This document shows, piece by piece, positions 55,748-64,000 of a stretch of 64,000 bases of DNA. The position numbers were made by a program, and so were the translations under genes. Each line of letters opens with the position of its first letter. The first letter of the stretch is position 1. The notes beneath the pieces were generated by a model that was given only the letters and a program-made list of their open reading frames with translations, had not been told where the DNA came from and ran no database searches. This stretch comes from Norana najaformis. Its lineage: Eukaryota > Annelida > Clitellata > Crassiclitellata > Hormogastridae. Location of the stretch: positions 48,996,530 through 49,060,529 of the forward strand of contig OZ029914.1 in assembly GCA_964023275.1 (NCBI GenBank), given 5' to 3'.

Positions 55748-57457
55748 TCATTCGACACAGAAGAAGCTCCTTTTGTACGATTTCCGAGTGTGGCATCTGC
55801 CGGAACAATCGCGCAAAATATTCCAGCAATAGTCTGCCATCATGTGTGCATCCCATCTTCCTTGATATCGATTTTCCATTGTTTTGATGTCTTGGTGAAA
55901 TCTTTCACCTTGCTCTTCGCTGAAGTCACCAAGATTCTCTGGAAAGCGATCTAAGTGACTGTGGAGATAATGGACTTTAATGCTCATGTTGCAGCCAAGC
56001 TTGTTGAAATGAAGAAGCATATCCTCTACTAGTTGTGCATAATTGTCTGCCTTCTTGTTGCCAAGAAAATTTTTAGTTACAAGAACAAAGGAAGACCAGG
56101 CACAAGATTCGATTTCATTCATTGATGGTATGAAAAGTGGGTCATTCATAAGTTGCCTGATCTGTGGACCATCGAAGATTCCAGCCTTCAATTTTTCCAT
56201 TGTAATTCCTGGTAACTTGTGTACGAGTACTATGTATTCGAAGCATGAACCTTCTTTATTCAAAGCCCTGACAAATTGTTTCATCAGGCCTAGCTTTATA
56301 TGTAGTGGTGGCAGTATGATCCTATCTCGTGCCACCAAAGATTCCTTGATTACATTTTGAGCTCCAACCACCATGTCTTTCCTCGAAGGCCAATCTTTTC
56401 TTGTCCAATGTTCATGCTTGGCTCTACTGTCCCAAAGACACAAAAAGCAGGGATACTTTGTGTAGCCACTTTGTTGACCAAGGAGGAAATTTACCATCTT
56501 CAAGTCTACACAAATTACCCATTGATGTTCTTTGTATTTTATCTTTTCCAGTACTAAAGAGATGGCATTGTACTCTTCTTTCATCCTGGTGGAGTGACCG
56601 ATTGGAATAGAACCAAATTTGTTGCCGTTATTTAAAAGCACACATTTCAGACTACGTTTTGAACTGTCGATAAAAAGACGCCACTCATCTGGGTTGTAAT
56701 CCGACAGACCAATTTTCTTCAATAAGTTGCTGATGTCATTACAGAATACTAGGTTGTTGTCTTCGGTAAAGAATGGCAGCAAATCCTTTTCTCTGTTTCT
56801 ATAAATTGTAATTTTCGTTCCAGGCTGAAGTGCATTCTTTTCCTTTAGTCTGGACGCAAGCAATTCAGAGGACTCTTTGGAAAGATTTAAGTCCCTGATC
56901 AGATCACTCAACTCTTTTTGGTCAAAACGTTCACTGTGTGAAGTTGATTGGAAATCACTGTCACTGCCCCCACTTTCTTCACTTTCGTCATCTTGTCCGA
57001 TATTGGACATGCAAGTCTCATCGTCTGAGAGCTGAGGTAGTTCGCGAAAAGGTGGAACTGGTACAATATCCGAATGCGGAACAGGTCTCCTGGCTGAAGG
57101 TATATCAGGGTAAGACAACTTGTGACGATTATTTCGATTGATGCCTATGATATTAACCATACAAAAGTAACAGTCGTCGAAGTGGTTTATCTCTTCCCTC
57201 CAAACCATCGGTACACCCAATTTCAGGCAGCTTCTCTTTCCAGTTGTCCAGTGGTGCAATTGTTCAATACAAGTTTTGCATACTGTATGAGGAGCCCATT
57301 GCTTATCTTGATCTCCAAGTTTGACACCAAAATAACCTACATATGCTCTTTTTACAAACTCAGAAATCGGTTTCCTGTTTGCTTTTAGTGTGTATTCCCC
57401 ACAAATGTAGCAGAATATGTCTGGATGGTTAATGCAGCTCTGTCTGGAAGTAGCCAT
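55748..57457 (-). CDS. Intact 569-residue transposase-like protein of unknown function
   Basis: One uninterrupted intronless frame starting MATSRQSCINHPDIFCYICG. CxxC pairs at 16/19, 60/63 and 96/99 suggest an N-terminal zinc-binding domain. An acidic linker (about 143-170) follows. The core has RLFIDSSK (D264), WVICVDLKMVNFLLGQ (D318), YPCFLCLWDSR (C337/C340) and EEQGERFHQD (E518), the spacing and flanking motifs expected of a D-D-E RNase H-like transposase with a CxxC after the second D. I recall similar proteins, as large single-exon families, in many animals, usually unnamed. Whether this is a live transposase or a host gene is open. No terminal repeats were found next to it, although it lies between two copies of the long inverted-repeat element. 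Confidence 0.85.
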   Translation of the reverse strand: MATSRQSCINHPDIFCYICGEYTLKANRKPISEFVKRAYVGYFGVKLGDQDKQWAPHTVCKTCIEQLHHWTTGKRSCLKLGVPMVWREEINHFDDCYFCMVNIIGINRNNRHKLSYPDIPSARRPVPHSDIVPVPPFRELPQLSDDETCMSNIGQDDESEESGGSDSDFQSTSHSERFDQKELSDLIRDLNLSKESSELLASRLKEKNALQPGTKITIYRNREKDLLPFFTEDNNLVFCNDISNLLKKIGLSDYNPDEWRLFIDSSKRSLKCVLLNNGNKFGSIPIGHSTRMKEEYNAISLVLEKIKYKEHQWVICVDLKMVNFLLGQQSGYTKYPCFLCLWDSRAKHEHWTRKDWPSRKDMVVGAQNVIKESLVARDRIILPPLHIKLGLMKQFVRALNKEGSCFEYIVLVHKLPGITMEKLKAGIFDGPQIRQLMNDPLFIPSMNEIESCAWSSFVLVTKNFLGNKKADNYAQLVEDMLLHFNKLGCNMSIKVHYLHSHLDRFPENLGDFSEEQGERFHQDIKTMENRYQGRWDAHMMADYCWNILRDCSGRCHTRKSYKRSFFCVE

Positions 57458-57459
57458 AA

Positions 57460-57970
57460 CCTTAAGGATGTTCGCATCTGAGGAATTAAGTGACTAACCT
57501 AAAAAATAGTAAGAACATGTAGTTATTTAATGTTCACATTCACAGATTGTTCTTGCGACCAACTCTTAATATGCCCTAAGACGACTGCGGCTGCTCTAGC
57601 TTTCAGGAGGCGGTTTATATAGGCTATAAATGCTGACTTCAGCATAATCTATTTACATAGTTCGAAACCATGAAACGCTGTATAAGCACAAATAAATTCT
57701 AAATGAGGCCATGAATTTAGTGCTGAGTAAGCTGTAGGCTACGGAATAGTTATTTCGTTGAATCAGCAATATCTCAGCACGCGGCAAGATATGCTGATTT
57801 TACATTATAAGGATGTAGGCATTATATGAATCAGCAAGAATTATAATTAGCCATAAATAAAGCTTATTATGACATTTCAGTTTTGTCAAAGACATCGTTT
57901 AAAGAGTGGACTGGGTTTTCTTTACAAAATCGACGATATCTGAGAAACTAGACCTGATGCACTCAATCCA
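57460..57970. other. Upstream of the 569-residue gene; nothing recognised
   Basis: Possible minus-strand promoter region. No clear TATA box or repeat. Confidence 0.35.
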
Positions 57971-57974
57971 ATGA

Positions 57975-58330
57975 CATTTTCTGAATCAGCGCCCAAAATT
58001 ACCCCCAGAACAGGTCTAAAACCGAAGGCAACAAGAAAAAAAATTTTTTCTGTTGGCCAGTGTTATCAACTGTGGCATGCTCCTTTCTGGAGCGTTGCCG
58101 TTTCCAAAACGCGCAACCAGCTGGTCTACAGTCCGTATGTAACCCGGAGTTCAGTGGGCTCGGGTCACCCTCCACTGTTTTTGTCCATGTATGGCAAGGG
58201 CGTCCGACAGGTCTATTCTGGCCTCCTGGAGGGATGGGAAACACAGCTCTCAAGCTCCTGGAATGATCCTGGTCACCTTTCCAGCGCGTTATGTCCAAAT
58301 AGCCGGAGCCTCCTTGTTTGAATCATCTCC
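57975..58330 (-). mobile_element. LINE 3' end of the GHVAR-type family
   Basis: The minus-strand frame 57999-58298 reads KGDQDHSRSLRAVFPIPPGG, GRPCHTWTKTVEGD and PLNSGLHTDCRPA, the usual end of LINEs with a GRPRxTW...xLN...A motif series. Related to 62040-62470. The 5' part is missing. Confidence 0.75.
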
Positions 58331-58354
58331 GACGCAGTGATGTGTATTATTATT

Positions 58355-59800
58355 ATTAATCGTAATCGTAATCGTAATTCCAAGATTTCTACAGCGCCCA
58401 ACGAAAGCCACGTCGCGGGGACCAGCTTATTCACATGCGCTCAGTCAAAACAAAATCGACAGGCAAAAGGGTTCGGTTCCGGGTCAAGATCCAAGAGTCA
58501 GGCAGAGAGACAGTGTGGTAGCTACGGTGGGTGATGTTTGGGGTGGGAGAGGAGAGACAGATAAGAGGAAGAAGGGGTGTCAGGATAGGATCTGTGAAAG
58601 AGGAATGTTTTGAGTTTTGAGTGAAAGGCCGAAGCAAAAATTGCAAGCGGTGGAGCATCGGTGAGTTTGTATGATGGGTCAGAAAACTGTCGCAGTTCTG
58701 GGGGTAGTTTATTCCAGAGTGGTGGGGCAGCTATGGCTATGGAGCGATTTCCAAATTTTAAGGATGAGGTGACTGGAGGGCGGAGAAGTGTTAGGGCAGA
58801 AGAAGAGCGGGATGAGCGAAGCGGTTGTATTGTAAATAACAGACGAAGATAGGAGGATTGGGAAGATTGAAGTGTGTTGTAGGTAAGTGATAGGACTTTG
58901 TACTCGATTCGTTCAGGTATTTTAAGCCAGTGTAGTGATTTAAGAACAGGAGTATTGTGATAGTGTTTGGGGGTTTTGGTGACGGAACGAGCAAGAGCAT
59001 TCTGTATGGCTTGAAGGCGGCATATTTGGGTGGAGCCTATGTTCAGGAACAGTGAATTGCAATGTTTTAGTTTAACATGGACTATGGATGTGGCGATGTT
59101 TGATGCAGTTTTAAAGTCAGGCATAGGGCGGATTCTGCGAAGGTCGCGGATATGCATAAAGCAAGAGCGGGAAAGATGGGTGATATGATCAGAAAAAGTA
59201 AGGTTCTGGTCGAAAATAACACCTAAATTACGGACAGAAGAGTTAGTATTAAAGGTGTGGGTGGAGGCAGAGTCCAGGCTGAGGGAGATAGAGGGGTCAG
59301 AAATTTTCTTAAGTTGGTCACGTAGACCTATAAGTATGAATTCAGTTTTAGATGGGTTCAGGCATAAGAGATTAGATGTCATCCAAAAGGAAATTTGTTT
59401 AACCACACAAAGAAGATGATCTATAGACTTATTGAAACAGTTTGGAGAGAAAGAGATGAATATATTTGGGTGTCATCAGCAAAGAGGTGATGGTCAACGG
59501 AGGATGCTTTAATGAGTGAACTGAGTGGGGTAGTGTAGAGGATAAACAGAAGAGGTCCAAGAACGGAGCCTTGTGGAACTCCGCAAGTGAGAGGGCATGA
59601 CTTAGAAGAGGCTTCCGAAGTTTTAACAGGGAAAGAGCGGGAGGAGAGATAAGACTGTATCCACAGGAGAGCTGTGTCAACAAAACCAAACCAGGTTGAA
59701 AGTCGGTGGAGTAAGATATTGTGATCTATGGTGTCGAAGGCTGCAGAGGTATCAAGAAGACAGAAATTAGAAACTTCTAGAGCGCGCTGATGTATCATTC
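58355..59800 (-). mobile_element. CR1/L2-like LINE, best preserved copy, 5'-truncated
   Basis: RT motifs: LLDTSAAFDTIDH, CGVPQGSVLGPLLFILY and HHLFADDTQIYSS (59421-59798). After one frameshift comes a 294-codon frame with LCLNPSKTEFILIG, VRNLGVIFDQNLTFSDHI, FMHIRDLRRIRP, LKSLHWLKIPERIEYKVL and SIAIAAPPLWNKLP. The 3' end is GTAATCGTAATCGTAA (seen from + at 58363). The 5' truncation point is joined to AGAAACTTCTAGAGCGC at 59767-59785. It is the reference for the many 3' fragments in this window. Confidence 0.9.
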
Positions 59801-59804
59801 CTGG

Positions 59805-60245
59805 TTACCGATGTAAATATGACTTGTGGAGAAGAATTCATCATTGCTGGCTATTTTTGTCCACCTTAGGTCAATAATGTGATACCACAGGTAGATTTTC
59901 GCTTGATCAACACAAAAGAATGCTCTTCACTTTTTGTTGGGACAGATTAACATGACGAATAGGGTCGTCAACTGCGTAAACGCAACCGACAGCGCTTGTT
60001 AGGCCTATTGTTCATCTGAAGAGGAAAATAAAAATTCATTCTACATCTTATCAGTTCATGCTTGTTTTCTAACTGAAACTAATCAAAATTTCAATCTATG
60101 TTGTTAGCCATATTGCTACTAATAACGAATGAGTATCTTTGATTTTGCCAAGTGCGCTAGAGTGGGGCAGGACTAGGGAATTTTGCTTTGTAGTTTTACG
60201 ACATGAATACTCTCTGAGTGGCATCGAAAGCCATGGTCCACCAAT
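59805..60245. other. Nothing recognised
   Basis: AT-rich sequence between the LINE and the second long inverted-repeat element. Confidence 0.4.
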
Positions 60246-60249
60246 ATGC

Positions 60250-61930
60250 AAATAATGTTTCAAAATAAAGCATCAAAATGTCTGTCTGCTGTCTTTTAAA
60301 ACAAGTTCTTATTTCATGAACATAATTCTGAAGCATAAGGGCTTCGCATCTTGCAAATTACAATACGAAATTGATTATGTTGTTCTTTCAAATTTTGCGT
60401 CGCAATGTACGCGGTCCGTACACGGGGATTTCAAATGGCGTGGCGCCCATTCAAACGGACCGTAGGGGTGATGGATCTCACCCAATTAATTCGTTGAAAA
60501 ATTAGCAGGGTCAAGGCCATACGGTCGCTATAAGAAACGTACATACATTTACCTTTACATTATGCCTAATTTCATGTAGGCTATCTGTAATTTTCAACCA
60601 CTGGAGAATACCCTATATATATATATGCATATTTATATATATATATACATCAACTCCTAACTCTAAACATAATCTCGAGATTACGATTACGATTACATCG
60701 GAGTTAGCTAAGAAAATGCCCCGCATAGACTTTGGCCGGATTTCTCAAATTAACCACGACTACAACTTGATAACCATGGACTTTACAATGGTTTGGAAAA
60801 CGAGCATTTATAATCTATAAATAGCGTTGCTTCTCTCCCTCCCTCCCTCTCTCTCTATTAGAGATAACAATCTACTGCGACAAATTGGCATTTTGCCAAC
60901 AGCCCATCGTATTGCAGCACGGCGGTCTATCGGTAACGCGTTTTGTCAATGATAAATGTAAATAATTGTACACGGTTTTCAACAGCGACCGTCTGGCCTC
61001 TGCTCTGGTGAGATCCGTCACCACCGCTGCGCGTTTGAATGGGCGCCACGACATTTAATGTCCCCGTGCGCGGACCGTGCTAGCCCGAGATTCAGATCTG
61101 TGAAATAAACCACCTTTGGGTTGCGAATCTGGGATGGTCGTGCACAGAGGTTCGTTGGCGTACGCTTTTACCCATATAGCTAACTAGACTAGGTCGCGGG
61201 TTCGACTCCGTGTAACGACCCTGGACAAGTTGTTTGCGCACCGCGTGCCTCTGTCACCAAGCAGTAGAGTTTGGTACCGGCGTAAGTTGGGAATTACGTA
61301 AACGGCAAGTCCTGCGACGCACAGGCCCCATGTCGAGGACCTTGGGATTTGTCCATTGCCGGCTCAAGGGCCTAAAGAAAAGGTAATGAGCGCCTACCCT
61401 ACGTCTCACGTTTGGGATGTGGGATACTTTACTATCCTATTCGAAGCATAACTAACACACAAGGACAGTGTAGGCCTACTATTTTGCCTTGTTCTTAAAG
61501 GCTCAATAGTGACTAATATTCATAAAAGAAATGCCACAATACAGAGCGTACAATAATCCTAAGGGCCGTAACAACTGATTAAATTTGAAGCAGTCTAATA
61601 ATTCTTAGTACCCTTTACTGAAACTTTAGTATTATTCAATTAGACCTAGAGGCTATGTTGTCAAATTGCCAGTGAAGAAACATAAATGGAGACGTTCTGT
61701 TGTACAATAGATATATTCATGCTTGTGCTACTGTAACTGCTAAATTTAATAGTTAGTTAGTACGCCAGTTACTGTATTTTAATAATAAAAATAAATGTAA
61801 ATATACATGATTTTCTACAGCGATCATGGCTCGTTTTCATGAATGGGCGCCACGCCATTTCAGTGCTTTTGTGGGACCTGAAAGAACACCTCATCATCAT
61901 CGTCGTAGTCGTCGTCATCATCATCATCAT
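60250..61930. mobile_element. Long inverted-repeat element, copy 2, with nested insertion
   Basis: Aligns with 53540-55440: TTTCATGAACATAAT, GAAGCATAAGG, GTGGCGCCCATTCAAACGG, GATAACCATGGACTTTACAA, ATCCTAAGGGC and TTTGAAGCAGTCTAATAATT. About 515 bp (60915-61430) is extra and contains another right-arm fragment (60945-61085) and a SINE. It also ends in CAT/CGT triplets (61886-61930). Confidence 0.7.
61133..61425 (+). mobile_element. tRNA-derived SINE
   Basis: A-box-like TTGGCGTACGC (about 61155) and a B box GGGTTCGACTCC (61198-61209) lie about 40 bp apart, as in a tRNA promoter. A body follows with CCTCTGTCACCAAGCAGTAG and TTTGGTACCGG, reminiscent of the conserved central domain of CORE-type SINEs. 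The tail is not clear. Confidence 0.6.
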
Positions 61931-62039
61931 CTGTGGTATCATCTGTGGCATCATCTGTGGTATACTCCTCTATGGAGCTTTGCTTTTTCCATAAAGTGTT
62001 GCCAGCCGTCTTTTCTGTGGTTGTCTCCAGGCCGTATGT

Positions 62040-62470
62040 AACCCTAAGTTTAGTGGGTGCAGTTCATCTTCTACTGTTCTTGTTCTTGTATGGCGAGGGC
62101 GTCCGACAGGTAGAGACATGATTTCCAACCTCTCGGAGTGATGGAAATCATCGCTTGCAAGGCCCTGGCATGGTCCTGGTCGCCTTCGTAGCGCGCGACG
62201 TGTCCAAACAGACGGAACCTCCTTGTTTGAATCACCTCTGACACTGGGGTGTGCGTCCTGCAGCGATATATCTCAGCATTGGTGATTACCAATACCTGAT
62301 TACCGGCGCATTAGAAGTTGCTAATTATTATTATTGTTATCTCTTCCAACCTCTCGGTGGACGGGAAAACATCGCTCATAAGGCCCTGGCATGGTCTTGG
62401 TCACCTTCGTAGCGCATGATGTGTCCAAACAGCCGGAGCCTCCTTGTTTGAATCTTCTCCGACACAACAA
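62040..62470 (-). mobile_element. Two LINE 3' fragments of the GHVAR-type family
   Basis: The minus strand at 62071-62292 reads VITNAEIYRCRTHTPVSEVI, QTRRFRLFGHVARYEGDQDH and ARALQA. A second, shorter copy (62335-62470) repeats RRFKQGGSG-type and GPYERC pieces. Both are decayed. Confidence 0.7.
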
Positions 62471-62650
62471 ATATAATAACCTCTGATTTGATTGATAAGC
62501 ATCATCTATAAGCACAACAAAAACTAAGTTTATGTATGCCTTATAAGCTTGTCCTTATGCGACTCATATGGGATTCACGTTTTTATATTGCTATGCTGTA
62601 GTTTTTTGACTGTGCTTAATTTAAAAATGTTGTTTATAAATCAGATTAGA

Positions 62651-62655
<5 letters not shown>

Positions 62656-62700
<45 letters not shown>

Positions 62701-62742
62701 CACAAATATAATAACCTCTGATTATATATATATATATATCAC
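62656..62742. repeat. (TA)n tracts flanked by a 22-bp repeat
   Basis: Two TA runs (62656-62697, 62724-62739). ACAAATATAATAACCTCTG occurs at 62466 and 62702, and an inverted form (AATCAGATTAGAGG) at 62639. Confidence 0.85.
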
Positions 62743-62963
62743 CAAATGAGAGAATTTAATTCACTTTGTCGAACTGCTCAGTGTAAGGTTGGGTAAATTT
62801 TTATAACTACCCACCAATGCATTAGTGATTGTTTTCCCGTTTCGCTTCTACTTTCGCGGGTAATCGTTTGTGTGTGCAATGGTGATGGCGTACAGCCGTA
62901 AAGCGAGGTTAAAGTACATTTCTGATATCACAATTTCGTTTACACTTTCGGGAGCTACTGAAT

Positions 62964-63129
62964 CAGTGGCGGATTTAGCTATGGACGTGGGGGCGGTTGG
63001 CCCCTGCGCACTCTTGCTTATATGCCGGCGCCCCTCCGACCAGACCCGTGCATAGTGGACTGCCAGAATGTGGCGCCCCTCTGGAAATGCTCTTGCTCCC
63101 CCATGCATGCAATCCTGGAGCCGCCACTG
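62964..63129. mobile_element. Short hAT-type MITE with 8-bp target duplication
   Basis: Starts CAGTGGCGGATTTAG and ends CTGGAGCCGCCACTG, inverted repeats of the common hAT type. It is flanked by CTACTGAAT (62955-62963) and CTACTGAT (63130-63137), a target duplication with one base changed in length. 166 bp, GC-rich, no coding capacity. Confidence 0.8.
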
Positions 63130-63199
63130 CTACTGATATAACTGTATTGAAAACCTTTCTGGTTGCATATAAACAATTATCCAAAAAAATCTAGTCTTA

Positions 63200-63360
63200 T
63201 CTCGGATGTAGCCCGGTGAAGTTCCAAGAATCTACCACATAACATATCAATACCTCCATGAATCCATTAAATTAAGAGCGTAGGAGGAAGGTCGCCATTT
63301 TGTTGAGCTAAATTAGTGACTTTTATTTTGGCGTTTCATTTGCCCTATCTCTCATCTGTT
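63200..63360. repeat. Dispersed repeat, pairs with 51670-51850
   Basis: GTGAAGTTCCAAGAATC, ACATAACATATCAATACCTC and TTAAATTAAGAGCG match the copy at 51670. Confidence 0.65.
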
Positions 63361-63369
63361 TATTGCACA

Positions 63370-63665
63370 GAGATTATGGTATAGTATTGGGCATATTATT
63401 AGGATTAATACAAATTCATCTAGGTAACAGAATTCTTTCTCTTATTCATCTTATTTTGCCATAATTTATTTGTAGGCCAATATCCACACACTGCACGAGC
63501 TGTAACTGGTTGTTTTGTCTGGTTTCTTTGTGAGTCACAACCCGCTTCAGCTTGCCAGTGTAAGCGCAGGCTGGCCGGCGGGCTAAGATCCAGCTCGCTG
63601 CTTTTAAGTCGGTTGTCTGCATTTAATCTAAAAATAGCCTTTCGCGTAAACATCCTGCTTACACA
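63370..63665. other. Nothing firmly recognised
   Basis: A moderately GC-rich piece at 63480-63600 without a coding motif. Confidence 0.35.
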
Positions 63666-63669
63666 TTTA

Positions 63670-64000
63670 GCAATCGTAATCGTAAACTCGAGATTTCTAC
63701 AGCGCCAAACGAAAGCTAAGTCGCGGAGCTAGCTTATTCACAGTTCCTCAGTCAAAACAAAATCTATAGGCAAGAATGGTTCGGTTACAAGTCAAGATCC
63801 AAAAGTTAGGCAGGCATGCAGTCAGACGGCTGCTGTGGTTGCTGTTTGGAATTTGATCTGCAGGACAGATAAGGGGAAGAACAACAATCAGGAGAGGATC
63901 TGCGGAGGAGGAGTGTTTTACGGTTTGAGTGGAAGACCTGCGCAGAGATTGCAAGGGGTGAAATGATGGCGAGTTCGTATGATTGATCAGATAATTGTCT
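63670..64000 (-). mobile_element. LINE 3' end, CR1/L2-like, runs off the right edge
   Basis: GCAATCGTAATCGTAAAC tail, then GAGATTTCTACAGCGCC, CAGTCAAAACAAAATC and CAAGTCAAGATCCAAAAG. Same family as 58355-59800. Confidence 0.8.

Noticed and set aside
61133-61425. Functional tRNA gene
   Set aside because: The boxes are present, but no complete cloverleaf or acceptor stem could be drawn and the sequence continues into a SINE body.
53540-61930. The 569-residue gene as the internal gene of one large composite element
   Set aside because: The flanking copies are each complete with their own arms, and no ends common to the gene were found, so the link is only positional.

Overview
The window looks like an invertebrate animal genome. 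It is AT-rich, its genes are split into small exons by long introns, and it is crowded with LINE, SINE and DNA-transposon remains. I cannot name the species from sequence alone. A marine invertebrate such as a mollusc or cnidarian would fit the repeat families, but that is a guess.

The centre (about 3-45 kb, + strand) is a tandem cluster of three single-pass immunoglobulin-superfamily (IgSF) receptor genes. Their exons were assembled by eye from splice sites, and in each model the exon lengths sum to an uninterrupted frame. Gene A (about 3171-13251) has a signal peptide, two Ig domains, a transmembrane (TM) segment and a short tail. Gene B (20183-26115) has three Ig domains, a TM segment and a one-exon tail with three tyrosine motifs. 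Gene C (33641-45239) has three Ig domains, a TM segment and a seven-part tail with several tyrosine motifs and a proline-rich SH3-type end. Nearly all introns between ectodomain exons are phase 1.

Genes B and C share an almost identical block of about 8.1 kb (16478-24560 and 29937-38026, offset about 13.46 kb). It covers the upstream region and all three Ig exons and stops in the intron before the TM exon. Outside the block, older and clearly diverged homology continues on both sides, while the TM and cytoplasmic exons are unrelated. The pair therefore has one recognition face and two different signalling tails, which is the logic of paired immune or allorecognition receptors. Recent gene conversion is the simplest explanation; a misassembly is the main alternative.

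Inside the shared block sits a short mariner-type element (21083-21550; copy 34541-35016). It has a TA target duplication and carries the start of a transposase plus a captured fragment of about 94 bp of the neighbouring Ig exon, in frame. Further relics show older rounds of duplication: a gene-A-like 3' end inside the last intron of gene C, and a decayed copy of gene C's penultimate exon region after gene C.

The left edge (1-2781) holds nested LINE fragments. The right third (46.8-64 kb) is mostly repeats: several LINE fragments on both strands, two copies of a long inverted-repeat element (53540-55440 and 60250-61930), hAT-like insertions, a tRNA-derived SINE and simple repeats. It also has one intact intronless 569-codon gene on the minus strand (55748-57457). 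That gene encodes a multicopy-type protein with CxxC pairs and a transposase-like D-D-E layout.
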